A DNA stretch of 49,633 nt from Ferrimonas futtsuensis DSM 18154 (GTDB taxonomy: Bacteria > Pseudomonadota > Gammaproteobacteria > Enterobacterales > Shewanellaceae). The DNA lies in assembly GCF_000422645.1 (NCBI RefSeq), contig NZ_AUGL01000027.1:1-49633 (forward strand). Direction: 5' to 3'. A program made the position numbers and the translations under genes. The notes beneath the pieces are model-generated. The model did no database searches and was not told the origin of the DNA. It saw only the letters and a list, made by a program, of their open reading frames with translations. Below, piece by piece: positions 1 to 9,893 of the stretch (positions are counted from its first letter, which is position 1; each line of letters begins with the position of its first letter).

Positions 1-649
<649 letters not shown>

Positions 650-699
650 ATATCAATTAGACTAAAAATTTGGGTAACAGAAAAACTAAGATAACTGAA

Positions 700-969
700 T
701 TAGCTAGCTTTTTGTACTTCTAAATAACCCGAACAACTGTAAGAATTCGACTTCTTTACTCGTTGAACAGTTGATACGCTCACTCCCGTAATTGCAGCCG
801 TCCTGCGGATGCTAACCCCCTTTAGTAGCTCCTCAACCACCCTTGGGTGCATAGCTAAGTCCTTCTTGCGGTCTTGGTATTTCTCCTTCAACTGAACTTT
901 AGAGAGTGCCTTGCGGCCTGCCTCAGCACTAGCCAATCGAGCCTGTCTGTACTTAGTGGACAGCGGCAC
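700..969 (-). pseudogene. Serine-recombinase (resolvase/invertase) C-terminal HTH fragment
   Basis: The frame resembles the C-terminal end of serine site-specific recombinases: a charged linker (RQARLASAEAGRKAL...), then a helix-turn-helix, with VVEELLKGVSIRRTA and GVSVSTVQRVKKS near residues 45-72. That arrangement matches the Hin-type DNA-binding domain that follows the catalytic domain in resolvases. The N-terminal catalytic domain with its active serine is missing. The only available start, a GTG at 967-969, falls in sequence that also reads as the end of another gene (959-1006), which points to a 5' truncation at a recombination junction near 955. It could still be expressed as a small DNA-binding protein. 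Confidence 0.5.
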
Positions 970-1006
970 CTTCTACAACTACGACGGCATCGAACTGCCC
1001 TGGTAA
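959..1006 (+). pseudogene. Possible 3' tail of an interrupted resident gene
   Basis: A plus-strand frame reads DSGTFYNYDGIELPW and then stops with TAA at 1004-1006. Composition changes here from AT-rich accessory DNA to GC-rich core-like codons (ttctacaactacgacggc). I read this as the end of a core gene whose remainder was removed or displaced when the DNA to the left arrived. The parent gene is not recognised, and 15 residues are too few to be sure that this is coding. Confidence 0.3.
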
Positions 1007-1094
1007 GACTCATTGTTAACAGAGTGTGTCCAAAGCTGGAAATCCTCCGGTCCCGGCATTAGAGTAATTGAGTCGTGTCAGTTAGGAAGAGAGA

Positions 1095-1532
1095 ATGGAA
1101 CCCCGTCGTCCCAAATCCAGCAACATCCCCAAGATTATCGGGCTGATCCTCGGTGGCTATGCCCTGTTTGCCGCCCTGGTGATCGCCTTCTACGACCCCG
1201 CCCCCGCCACAATCGCGGATATGGACTGGGATGATCGCCAGGTGTTCAACCAGAACACCATTGCCACCCTCTCTCTGGGAGACGGTAAAAAGCAGGTAAT
1301 GGAAGCCCTGGGCGCCCCCAACTTCAATGACGCCCAGATCATCGACGGTGTGGAGATGCAACTGGTGCGCTACCGTACCCATCACGTCAAGAGCGACGGT
1401 GAAACCACCCCGGATGAGTGCACCCCATTGCTGTTTGTCTCCGGCAAGCTGGTGGGCATAGGTGACCATGCGGTGGACACCTACATGAGCAACGGCCTGC
1501 CCAAGCTTCAGCAGGTCAGCGCCTCCAACTGA
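1095..1532 (+). CDS. DUF3192 family membrane-anchored protein
   Basis: The protein has 145 aa: a positively charged N-terminus, one hydrophobic segment (about residues 12-32, IIGLILGGYALFAALVIAFY) and a periplasmic domain. The domain carries the DUF3192 signature seen in Shewanella and Vibrio proteins: an N-terminal LSLGDGKKQVMEALGAP helix-turn resembling the SmpA/BamE fold, then YRTHHVKSDGETT-DECTPLLF and a glycine-rich end (VGIGDHA). Many homologues are lipoproteins; here there is no lipobox, so an uncleaved anchor is more likely. The ATG is preceded by AGGAAGAGAG. The gene is monocistronic, with a strong terminator after it. Function unknown. Confidence 0.75.
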   Translation: MEPRRPKSSNIPKIIGLILGGYALFAALVIAFYDPAPATIADMDWDDRQVFNQNTIATLSLGDGKKQVMEALGAPNFNDAQIIDGVEMQLVRYRTHHVKSDGETTPDECTPLLFVSGKLVGIGDHAVDTYMSNGLPKLQQVSASN

Positions 1533-1548
1533 TTGCATCAACACAAAT

Positions 1549-1577
1549 AAAAAAGCGCACCCTGGGGTGCGCTTTTT
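1549..1577. terminator. Bidirectional rho-independent terminator
   Basis: The stem AGCGCACCC / GGGTGCGCT is flanked by an A-tract on the left and a T-tract on the right. It can terminate both the DUF3192 gene and the convergent S9 peptidase gene, whose stop is at 1600. Confidence 0.88.
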
Positions 1578-1599
1578 TGTGGTGGTTCACTCCAGCCGG

Positions 1600-4335
1600 T
1601 TACTCTTCGGCCTTGCTCTTGAGGTAGGGCACGCCCTCACTCCACCACTTGGGCGCCTCAGCCCCCTTGAGGTAGTGGTCGAAGAACTGCTTCATCTTGA
1701 TGCTGTAATCCAGTTTGTTGGGGTACTTCTTCAGGTGATGGGGCTCCCCCTCATACTGCAGCATCACCACCGGCTTGGCGGCCCGGCGCATCGCCATGTA
1801 CAGCTCAATACCCTGAGGATAGGGCACGGCGTCATCCTCGTCACCGAACATGATCACCAGCGGGGTATCGATGCGATCCACGTGGAAGATGGGGCTGTTC
1901 TCGATGTAGAGGTGGGGCGCCTCCATCAGGGTCTTGCCGATGCGGGACTGGCCGGACTCATACTGGAACTGACGGGTCAGGCCGGTGCCCAGACGGATGC
2001 CGCCGTAAGCACTGGTCATGTTGCTCACCGGCGCGCCGGAGACCGCCGCCGCAAACAGGTCGGTCTGGGTGATCAGGTAGGCGTCCTGATAACCGGCCCA
2101 GGAGTGGCCCTGGATGCCGATGGCATCCTGTTTGGCGATGCCCATGTCGATCACCTGCTGCACTCCGGGCAACATGGAGGCCAGGGAAGACTGGCCGGGA
2201 TGGCCCACTTCGAAGCGGATGTCCGGCAGGAACACCGCGTAGCCGTCATTCACATACTGGGCGAAATTGGGCCTGTGGTTCAGGGCCATCTGCGGGAAGT
2301 TGTGCAGACGCTGACTCATGAAACGGTAGAAGTAGACCAGGGTCGGCAGGGGGTTGTCCCCCTTGTAGCCTGGCGGGGTGATCACCACCCCCGATAGGGG
2401 CTTGCCGTCGTTGGAGCGCCAGTGCACCAGCTGCGCCTGCCCCCACTCCAGCTCCTTGAGCTGGTCGCCGAGACGACTGACCGGCTTGAGGCTCTTCACC
2501 TGACTGCCGGTCACCAGCAGATCCGGATAGAGGTCATAACGCTGCTTCTTGAACAGCAGGGTATCGGCATCCTCCGCCTTGGCCACGAAGCTCAGCTTGT
2601 ACTCCCCTTGCTGGGCGGGCTTAAGGCTGGCACCGGTCAGGTGATACACCCCTTCCCGCTTGTCGAAGTCATTGTAACCGTGCACCAGCAGAGGCGTGGC
2701 GGCGTCCACCAGATCGCTGCGCTCGTCGGTATCGATCACCCGGTACTGCCAGTTGTCCGCCCGCCCCTGAGTCAGGGCATTCAGCTTACCACTGCCGTCC
2801 AGGCGCCAGATATCAAACTTGTCGTACACCAGCACGCCGGAACCATCGCTCAGCCAGGGACCAAAGCCGTAGCCCGGCGCCGGCGAGGGGTAATCATGAT
2901 CCTCGTTGGCAAACCCCGCCTTGGGACCGCCGGCCACCTGGGTGGTGCTGCCACTGGCGATGTCGTATTGATGGAGCTGGCCACGCACATACCAGGCCAC
3001 CGCATCATCCAGTGGCGACAGGCTGGGCTGATCATTGCTGCCGGATTGAGTCACCAGCAGGCGCCGCTCGCCGCTGTCCATGTCCACCAGGTACCAATCC
3101 TTGTAGAAACCGGCCCAGGAGATCATCTTCAGATAGGGCTTGTCGCTGCTGGCCAGCAGATAACGGGCGTTGTCGCCCACTTCGACGTCCGGCACCCTGG
3201 CGTCCGCCAGCTGCACGAAACGCTTGTCCTCGAGGTGCCACACCCCGACGTAGTTGTGTTTACGGGCCTTGGAATACTGGTTGATCTCGTTGGTCTTGAT
3301 CCGCGGGTCATCCCCATGCCAGACATTGAGCTCCACCCGGGACAGCAGCACCTCCATATCCTGGAGGTCGCCGTCGGTCTTGAGATCGCGGATCACCCCC
3401 TCTTTGGGCAGGGGCAGCTGCCGTCCGACAAACAGACGCTGGCCGTCACGACTGAAGTGCAGCTTGCTGTGTTCGGTAACCAGCATGCCATCCTCCGGCA
3501 GAGGCAGGGCATCGGCGGGCCTGGGTCCCTGGCTCAGCCACAGCTCATGAATCAGCTGATGCGCCTCACCGGGCTTCAGGTAGGCGGTGGTGAAGGCCAC
3601 AGCGCCGCCGGATTCACTGATGGCCAGCGTGGCGGCCCCCCAATCCTGGCGCTGCCACAGCACGGTGTCCTGCCCCGTGTCCAGATACCTCAGGGTCACG
3701 CCATTGGCCACCCCATCCTGATGGCTGGTGGCATAGACCAGGACATTGGCATCCCGGGCCAGGGCAAACTGAGTCACAGACTCCAATGCCAGCTCGGTGC
3801 CACTGTTCAGATCCAGCAACAGGGCCCGGCTGCCCAACTTGTCGGCATCGATCGCCGCCTCATCCGCCTCCTCTCCCTTCTCCTTGTCGACCTCCTCGGC
3901 CTTGAAGCTCAGCATCAGGAAGCGGCCATCGGCAGAGAAGTCTGCCTTGGTCACCGCCTCAAATACCCGCTGTTCGCCGGTGGCGGTGTTCACCAGGATG
4001 CGATCCACATCCATCTTGGCCGCCTTCTTCTTGCCGGCGTTCTCCTGCTTCCACAGAGGCGCTTTGCGCTCGAACAGGGCATAGGCGCCGTTGGCACTGA
4101 GCTGAGGCTCTACGCCGCGTTCCACCTGCCACAGACCGCCGTCCAGTCCCCGGACCAGCCCCCGGGGTTCACCCCGATCCGGCTGAGCCACATAGGCCAC
4201 CCACTGGCCATTGTCGGCAATGACCGGATCTTTAAGGGTTTCAAAATTCATGATCTGCTGCAGGGATAGGGGCGCCGCCGTAGCGGAGGCGCAGGCCAGC
4301 CCGACCAGGGCGGCAAGGGGATGCCAAATCCTCAA
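1600..4335 (-). CDS. Secreted S9-family (prolyl oligopeptidase-type) peptidase
   Basis: This is a large alpha/beta-hydrolase peptidase of about 911 aa. A TTG at 4333-4335, six bases after AAGGAG, gives the N-terminus MRIWHPLAALVGLACASATAA, a clean signal peptide. The frame stays open to 4473, but that extension has no ribosome site and hides the signal sequence. The middle of the protein is a beta-propeller-like region with repeated WRLDGSG/YDIASG strands. The C-terminal hydrolase domain holds the nucleophile elbow GHSWAGY (Ser about 745), the acid in GDEDDAVP (about 834) and the histidine in GEPHHLKK (about 866). It probably hydrolyses oligopeptides in the periplasm or outside the cell. Such exopeptidases are numerous in proteolytic marine Alteromonadales. 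The exact specificity cannot be read from the sequence. Confidence 0.87.
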   Translation of the reverse strand: MRIWHPLAALVGLACASATAAPLSLQQIMNFETLKDPVIADNGQWVAYVAQPDRGEPRGLVRGLDGGLWQVERGVEPQLSANGAYALFERKAPLWKQENAGKKKAAKMDVDRILVNTATGEQRVFEAVTKADFSADGRFLMLSFKAEEVDKEKGEEADEAAIDADKLGSRALLLDLNSGTELALESVTQFALARDANVLVYATSHQDGVANGVTLRYLDTGQDTVLWQRQDWGAATLAISESGGAVAFTTAYLKPGEAHQLIHELWLSQGPRPADALPLPEDGMLVTEHSKLHFSRDGQRLFVGRQLPLPKEGVIRDLKTDGDLQDMEVLLSRVELNVWHGDDPRIKTNEINQYSKARKHNYVGVWHLEDKRFVQLADARVPDVEVGDNARYLLASSDKPYLKMISWAGFYKDWYLVDMDSGERRLLVTQSGSNDQPSLSPLDDAVAWYVRGQLHQYDIASGSTTQVAGGPKAGFANEDHDYPSPAPGYGFGPWLSDGSGVLVYDKFDIWRLDGSGKLNALTQGRADNWQYRVIDTDERSDLVDAATPLLVHGYNDFDKREGVYHLTGASLKPAQQGEYKLSFVAKAEDADTLLFKKQRYDLYPDLLVTGSQVKSLKPVSRLGDQLKELEWGQAQLVHWRSNDGKPLSGVVITPPGYKGDNPLPTLVYFYRFMSQRLHNFPQMALNHRPNFAQYVNDGYAVFLPDIRFEVGHPGQSSLASMLPGVQQVIDMGIAKQDAIGIQGHSWAGYQDAYLITQTDLFAAAVSGAPVSNMTSAYGGIRLGTGLTRQFQYESGQSRIGKTLMEAPHLYIENSPIFHVDRIDTPLVIMFGDEDDAVPYPQGIELYMAMRRAAKPVVMLQYEGEPHHLKKYPNKLDYSIKMKQFFDHYLKGAEAPKWWSEGVPYLKSKAEE

Positions 4336-4497
4336 GAGTGACTCCTTAATAGTAATTATTCGCGCTTTCGACCTTTCTCTATCTGTAACCACAGCGTTAA
4401 AAAAGGTAAGATGGCGCCCGACTATGCTAACAAAGCCCCCGATAAGAGTCACAAAATAGAGGGGCAGGATCATTAAGACCTATGGAAGGATGTATCC

Positions 4498-5505
4498 ATG
4501 TCTAAACGCAATATTACGGTAATTCCCGGCGACGGGATCGGTCCAGATATCGTCGAAGCCACCCTGAAGGTCCTGGACAAGGCCGGGTGTGATTTCAACT
4601 ATGAATTCGCCGATGCGGGGCTGATGGCTCTGGAAAAGCATGGCGAGTTGCTCCCCCAGAAGACCCTCAACCTGATTGAAAAGAACCGGGTCACCCTGAA
4701 AGGTCCTCTCACCACCCCTATCGGTGAAGGCTTTACCTCCATCAACGTTACCCTGCGGAAGAAGTTCAACCTCTACGCCAACGTACGCCCCGTGTTGTCC
4801 CTCAAGGGCACCCAGGCGCGCTACGACAACGTTGATATCATCACCATCCGCGAGAACACCGAAGGGATGTACTCGGGGGCCGGCCAGCGGGTCAGCAACG
4901 ACGGTGAAACCGCCGAGGCGATGAGCATCATCACCCGCGAAGGTGCCGAACGCATCTGTACCTTCGCCTATGAGCTGGCTCGTAAAGAGGGCCGCAAGAA
5001 GGTGACCGCGGTCCACAAGGCCAACATCATGAAATCCACCTCAGGCCTGTTCCTGAAAGTGGCCCGTGAAGTGGGCGAGCGCTACCCGGACATCCAGTCC
5101 GACGAGATGATCGTCGACGCCACTTGCATGAAGTTGGTGATGGATCCCAGCCAGTTCGACGTCATTGTCACCACCAACCTCTTCGGTGACATCCTGTCTG
5201 ATCTGTGCGCCGGCCTGGTAGGCGGTCTGGGCATGGCCCCAGGCGCCAACATCGGTAAAGATGCCGCCATTTTCGAAGCGGTTCACGGCAGTGCCCCCGA
5301 CATCGCCGGCCAGAACCTGGCCAACCCCACCGCCCTGTTGCTGGGTGCGGTGCAGATGCTGGAATACCTGGGCATGGCCGACAAGGCATCTCGCATCCGC
5401 GATGCGGTCCGTGACACCATCGCCGCCGGCGAGCATGTTACCCGTGACCTGGGCGGTGAAGCGGGCACCACCGAGTTCACCGACGCCATCCTGGCTCGCC
5501 TGTAA
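4498..5505 (+). CDS. Isocitrate dehydrogenase (NAD-type, LeuB-like family)
   Basis: The 335-residue enzyme belongs to the isocitrate/isopropylmalate dehydrogenase family and would catalyse oxidative decarboxylation of isocitrate to 2-oxoglutarate in the TCA cycle. Visible features are the N-terminal VIPGDGIGPDIV, the substrate loop TPIGEGFTSINVTLRKKFNLYANVRP (described by its key Ser and Arg residues), IRENTEGMYSG, the catalytic Lys in VHKANIMK, the metal aspartates in TTNLFGDILSDL, and the cofactor loop HGSAPDIAGQNLANP. The last reads Asp-Ile rather than the Lys-Tyr of NADP enzymes, which favours NAD. Length matches the short NAD-IDH group rather than the 416-residue E. coli Icd. GGAAGGA precedes the ATG. 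The gene diverges from the S9 peptidase and ends at its own terminator. Confidence 0.88.
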   Translation: MSKRNITVIPGDGIGPDIVEATLKVLDKAGCDFNYEFADAGLMALEKHGELLPQKTLNLIEKNRVTLKGPLTTPIGEGFTSINVTLRKKFNLYANVRPVLSLKGTQARYDNVDIITIRENTEGMYSGAGQRVSNDGETAEAMSIITREGAERICTFAYELARKEGRKKVTAVHKANIMKSTSGLFLKVAREVGERYPDIQSDEMIVDATCMKLVMDPSQFDVIVTTNLFGDILSDLCAGLVGGLGMAPGANIGKDAAIFEAVHGSAPDIAGQNLANPTALLLGAVQMLEYLGMADKASRIRDAVRDTIAAGEHVTRDLGGEAGTTEFTDAILARL

Positions 5506-5531
5506 TTCACAGCAGTTCCAGGCTAATGCCA

Positions 5532-5561
5532 TAAAAAAGGGGCCAATAGGCCCCTTTTTAT
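5532..5561. terminator. Bidirectional terminator between idh and rlmM
   Basis: The stem AAGGGGCC / GGCCCCTT with an AATA loop has A and T tracts on either side. It serves the convergent isocitrate dehydrogenase and rlmM transcripts. Confidence 0.9.
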
Positions 5562-5571
5562 TGTCTGTCCC

Positions 5572-6636
5572 TCAGATGCGGTACAGATGGACGGTGATCT
5601 CTTCCCTGTCATGGTAGAGATGCTTGGCCTGCAGCCCATAGCGAACCCCCGCCTTGCGCAGCATGGCGGTCATCTCACCGAAGCACTCCGCCACCGCCTG
5701 ATAGCGCTGTTTCATTGGCAGCTTCAGGTTGAAGATGGTCTCCTTGCACCAACCCTCGATGATCCAGGTGGCCATCCGCGCCGCCACCTTGTGGGGCTGA
5801 TCCGCCATGTCGCACACCATCCAGTGGATGCGGGGATCCTCAGGCACGAACTTAAAGCCATCCTCGGCGAAATGGGTCACCTGACCGGTCTCCATCAGGC
5901 TCTCGGCCATGGAACCGTTATCCACCGAGGAGACAAACATGCCGCGGCGCACCAGCTGATAGGTCCAGCCTCCCGGACAGGCCCCCAGGTCCACCGCATA
6001 CAGGCCGCCATGCAGCCGCGCCTCGGTTTCCTCTTCGTTGAGGAACACCAGGAAGGCTTCATCCAGCTTCAGGGTGGAGCGGCTTGGCGCGTCGCTGGGG
6101 AACTTGAGCCTGGGGATCCCCATAAAGAAGGGGGAGCCGTTATCGGAGCGGCTGTAACCCACGTAACCGTTCTGATTGTCGGTGAGAAACAGGTGGATGC
6201 GGGGCATCTTATCCCGCTCCTGGACAGTCAGGAGTCCCTGCTTACGCAGCCCCTGACGCAGTGGCACGGTCAGTTTCTTACAAAACGGCAGCACCTGACG
6301 GTAGGCATCGCCATCGGCGGACTCTACCCACAGCTTACCCGCCTTGGGCAGCGCCTTGGCATGAGCCAGCACCGCGCCGACACGATCCCCCAGGGGCATG
6401 TCGGTGAGCTGTCCCACCACACAGAACCAGCTACGGGCGAAGATAAGCCGGTGAAAGTCCAGCTCATGCATCAGCTTGTCGGCGTCACCGTTCTGGTAAC
6501 ACTCGAACAGTACAAAGCCCGAATCCTTCTCCAGACGTGGAAAGCCGAACACCTCCAGGGTGGCGGCACTGTCCTGGATCTCTGCGGCACACTCCTTCTC
6601 GAAACCGGGACGACAATGCAGCAACAGGGTATTCAT
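5572..6636 (-). CDS. rlmM: 23S rRNA 2'-O-ribose C2498 methyltransferase RlmM
   Basis: RlmM (YgdE) methylates the ribose of C2498 in the peptidyl-transferase loop of 23S rRNA using S-adenosylmethionine. The start at MNTLLLHCRPGFEKECAAEI agrees with the family and overlaps the upstream ygdD stop by 4 bases (ATGA). Features in order are a THUMP-like N-terminal domain to about residue 160, then a Rossmann methyltransferase domain with AVDLGACPGGWTYQLV (SAM site) and the catalytic KDKE set (Lys in STLKLDEAF, Asp in MVCDM, Lys in NLKLPMK, Glu in EEITVHL). Its 354 residues match the family length. It is translationally coupled to ygdD, as in the E. coli gcvA-ygdD-rlmM order. Confidence 0.95.
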   Translation of the reverse strand: MNTLLLHCRPGFEKECAAEIQDSAATLEVFGFPRLEKDSGFVLFECYQNGDADKLMHELDFHRLIFARSWFCVVGQLTDMPLGDRVGAVLAHAKALPKAGKLWVESADGDAYRQVLPFCKKLTVPLRQGLRKQGLLTVQERDKMPRIHLFLTDNQNGYVGYSRSDNGSPFFMGIPRLKFPSDAPSRSTLKLDEAFLVFLNEEETEARLHGGLYAVDLGACPGGWTYQLVRRGMFVSSVDNGSMAESLMETGQVTHFAEDGFKFVPEDPRIHWMVCDMADQPHKVAARMATWIIEGWCKETIFNLKLPMKQRYQAVAECFGEMTAMLRKAGVRYGLQAKHLYHDREEITVHLYRI

Positions 6637-7016
6637 GACACTCTCTCCCAGCGCCATACGGCGGCAAACATCAACATCCAACCCACCATCAGCAGAATGC
6701 CGCCCATGGGGGTAATCATCCCTATGCCCTTGGTGCCGAGCAGCACCAGCGCATAGATGCTGCCGGAAAAGCCCAATATCCCAAGCACCACCAGGCTACC
6801 GGCCCAGGCCAGCAGTCTGGAGCTGTTGGAGCGCATCCACAGGGCCACCGCCATCAGCAGCAAGCAGTGGAAAAACTGATACATCACCGCGGTATTAAAG
6901 CTCTCCACCAGGTGAGGCGGTGCCACCTTGGTGAGGCCGTGGGCACCGTAGGCTCCCAGGGCAGTGGCCATGGCACCACCAAAGGTGGCCAGGGCCATAA
7001 AGGCGCGTTTCATCAT
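6633..7016 (-). CDS. ygdD: DUF423 inner-membrane protein YgdD
   Basis: This 127-residue DUF423 protein has about four membrane helices and the family's opening motif LGAYGAHGL, followed by YQFFHCL and a C-terminal ITPMGGILLMVGW. Its molecular role is unknown. It lies between the hydrolase gene (ATGA overlap at its start) and rlmM (ATGA overlap at its end), so translation of the three genes is likely coupled. The E. coli homologue sits directly beside gcvA and rlmM, so the synteny supports the call. Confidence 0.9.
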   Translation of the reverse strand: MMKRAFMALATFGGAMATALGAYGAHGLTKVAPPHLVESFNTAVMYQFFHCLLLMAVALWMRSNSSRLLAWAGSLVVLGILGFSGSIYALVLLGTKGIGMITPMGGILLMVGWMLMFAAVWRWERVS

Positions 7017-7633
7017 GGTTCTAATCCTAAAATAAAGGCCCGGCAGGCTGCGGCGGCGTGTTGGAGGTTCTGTTCCTCGGTCACGCCACTGGCCTTCCTG
7101 GGCTTCAAACTGTGGTCACCATCGGTGACGTACTGCAGACGCACATGGCCCGGCAGGGCGATACCTTCAAGTTCGCCCCGATTGCCAAAACTGTCCCGTT
7201 CCCCCTGAAGGACCAGAGTGGGTACCCGCCCTTCGGTCAGAGGCTCCAGTCGCCATTGGTCCGGTTTGCCCACCGGGTGAAAGGGGTAACCCAGGGCGAT
7301 GAGCCCCGCGACCGGATTGTCCAGGGCCCAGGTGGCACTGACCCGGCCGCCCAGGGATTTGCCACCGAGCACCAGAATGCGGTCATCACGGCGATACTCC
7401 TCAACCAGGTCGCCAAGGGCGTCCAGCAGGCGCGGCATTCTATCAGGGGGGCGGCGCTTGTTGGTAGCCCGAATGGTCTGCATATAGGGAAATTCGTAGC
7501 GCACCACGCAGAGATCCTTTCCGGCGATGGCCCCGGCCATGGTTTCCATGAAGGGGTGATCCATGCCGGCACCGCTGCCGTGGGCCAGCAGCAGCCAATG
7601 GTGGGCATCCCGGTTGCCGTCGATTCTGACCAT
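7013..7633 (-). CDS. KANL3/Tex30-type alpha/beta hydrolase
   Basis: This is a 206-residue alpha/beta-hydrolase. It has the family opening LLLAHGSGAGMDHPFM (oxyanion region), VRYEFPYM, the nucleophile elbow GGKSLGGR (Ser near residue 91), an acidic position in LVLQGERDSFG and a C-terminal histidine in DGDHSLKPR. Together they form a complete Ser-Asp-His triad. Substrate unknown; homologues are annotated only as predicted hydrolases. The ATG at 7633 lies five bases after AAGGAG, so I prefer it to the in-frame GTG at 7636. The ribosome site overlaps the gcvA stop, and the gene's own stop overlaps ygdD. It therefore sits as an extra gene inside the gcvA-ygdD-rlmM block. Confidence 0.85.
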   Translation of the reverse strand: MVRIDGNRDAHHWLLLAHGSGAGMDHPFMETMAGAIAGKDLCVVRYEFPYMQTIRATNKRRPPDRMPRLLDALGDLVEEYRRDDRILVLGGKSLGGRVSATWALDNPVAGLIALGYPFHPVGKPDQWRLEPLTEGRVPTLVLQGERDSFGNRGELEGIALPGHVRLQYVTDGDHSLKPRKASGVTEEQNLQHAAAACRAFILGLEP

Positions 7634-7642
7634 CACAACTCC

Positions 7643-8569
7643 TTAAATATCGTAAGCCGGCGCCGGGATCGGGTCCGACTCATTCTCCAGACGGAAGGTG
7701 TCGACCATCCACTCGCGAAACGCCGAGATCTTGCCGAGGTCCGCCTGACTCTCCTGGCACACCAGGTAGTAGGCGTTCTTGCTGGGCAGCACCTTGTCGA
7801 TGGGGCAGATCAACCGGCCCGCTTCGATGTCCGGTCTGGCCAGCACCGAGTAACCCAGGGCCACACCATGACCGTGGATCGCCGCCTGCAACACCAGGGA
7901 GGAGTGGCTGAAGATCGGCCCCTGGCTGACATTGGGCAACTCCACCTCCGCCATCTTGGCCCAGGTCTTCCAGTCGCGGCGGGACATGTCGTGCAACAGG
8001 GTGTGGAGTCTCAGGTCCTCGGCACTTTTGAGAGGTTTGGGACCGGCGAGCAGCTGAGGAGAGCACACTGGCACCAGGGATTCCGCCCTGAGCATGTCCG
8101 CCCTGAGCCCTGGCCATTTACCCCGACCGTAATAGATGGCCACATCCACATCGTCGGACAAGGATCCCTCATCCATATCCACCGCCTTAATCCGAACATC
8201 CACGTCGGGATGAAGCTCGGAAAACTTGGCCAGACGGGGCACCAGCCACTGAATGGCGAAGCTGGGTGCCATGCTGACCGTCAGTGAGCCGCTGGCACTC
8301 CTGGCCAGCAACCGTTCGGTGGCGTCACTCAGCTGAGTGAAGAGGTCCTTGATGTCCAGAAAATAGCTTTGGCCCTCTTCGGTGAGCAGTAAGGAGCGGT
8401 TTCTGCGCCTGAAAAGTTTTAATCCCAAAAACTCTTCCAGTGCCTTTATCTGGTGACTGATTGCGGCCTGGGTCACAAATAATTCTTCTGCTGCCCGCGT
8501 GAAGCTGAGGTTGCGGGCGGCCGCTTCAAAGGCCTTAACGGCGTTGAGCGGGGGCAGGCGGCGGGACAT
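7643..8569 (-). CDS. gcvA: GcvA-type LysR-family transcriptional regulator
   Basis: The protein is a 308-residue LysR-type regulator. The N-terminus holds the winged HTH (PPLNAVKAFEAAARNLSFTR, then AAISHQIKALEEFLG), and residues about 90-295 form a periplasmic-binding-like effector domain. The opening and the pairing with ygdD and rlmM match GcvA, which in E. coli activates the glycine cleavage operon gcvTHP when glycine is present and represses it with purines through GcvR. The gcv operon itself is not in this window, so the target is inferred. LysR regulators usually repress themselves from the divergent intergenic region, here 8570-8712. Confidence 0.85.
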   Translation of the reverse strand: MSRRLPPLNAVKAFEAAARNLSFTRAAEELFVTQAAISHQIKALEEFLGLKLFRRRNRSLLLTEEGQSYFLDIKDLFTQLSDATERLLARSASGSLTVSMAPSFAIQWLVPRLAKFSELHPDVDVRIKAVDMDEGSLSDDVDVAIYYGRGKWPGLRADMLRAESLVPVCSPQLLAGPKPLKSAEDLRLHTLLHDMSRRDWKTWAKMAEVELPNVSQGPIFSHSSLVLQAAIHGHGVALGYSVLARPDIEAGRLICPIDKVLPSKNAYYLVCQESQADLGKISAFREWMVDTFRLENESDPIPAPAYDI

Positions 8570-8712
8570 AGGGTTACCTCAAGGTTACCGGATAAGATTT
8601 TCTAATACCGAATATTATATTAAATCGTTTGTTATCACTATCCCGTCCGGCTATTTTTCACCCCGTAGACGCACTGTTTTTAACCTTCTTCCTGAGATCG
8701 ATGAGGCCCGAC

Positions 8713-8940
8713 ATGACCACTTTAAGCCTGCTTATCCCCACCGTAGTTGCCGTTGCCATGCACAACCCCCTGGCCCAGCCGGAGGCGGTGGAGTTTAACC
8801 TCAACGAGATTCATCAACAGATCGAACTACAGCTGGAGCAGCAAGTTCAGCGGATGCAGGCCGAGCAGGCCACCATGGAAGTGAGCGAGCCTATGGATGT
8901 TGCGACTCAACCCGCTCCGAAAGCCACCCTGTCTGACTAA
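8713..8940 (+). CDS. Small secreted protein of unknown function
   Basis: This 75-residue protein starts MTTLSLLIPTVVAVAMHNPL, a plausible signal peptide ending near residue 22. The rest is hydrophilic and rich in Gln and Glu: helical HQQIELQLEQQVQRMQAEQA, then a Pro/Thr-rich tail. No family is recognised. The start was chosen for the GAGG six bases upstream and for the signal peptide; the frame extends upstream without support. It is divergent from gcvA. Its architecture (signal peptide plus short Gln-rich helix) resembles the gene at 26097-26387. Confidence 0.5.
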   Translation: MTTLSLLIPTVVAVAMHNPLAQPEAVEFNLNEIHQQIELQLEQQVQRMQAEQATMEVSEPMDVATQPAPKATLSD

Positions 8941-8957
8941 GATTCGCAAGGAAGAAG

Positions 8958-8984
8958 CCCTGTCGCCAAGGTCGGGCGACAGGG
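8958..8984. terminator. Strong GC hairpin between the small secreted gene and kdsA
   Basis: A ten-base-pair stem, CCCTGTCGCC / GGCGACAGGG, with a seven-base loop. On the minus strand it lies just after kdsA and is followed by a broken T-run (TTCTTCCTT). It is probably the kdsA terminator, although the U-tract is poor. Confidence 0.5.
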
Positions 8985-9014
8985 GCGAAGTGTCAGGGCG
9001 TATTCACCCTCATC

Positions 9015-9893
<879 letters not shown>

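Noticed and set aside
2422-4269. 615-codon open frame on the plus strand opposite the S9 peptidase
   Set aside because: It lies entirely antisense to a well-supported peptidase, its translation is His/Gln/Gly-rich with no domain, and it reflects GC-rich third-position bias.
4336-4473. Longer N-terminus for the S9 peptidase starting at 4473
   Set aside because: It would bury an excellent signal peptide that has its own AAGGAG and TTG start at 4335, and the extension has no ribosome site.
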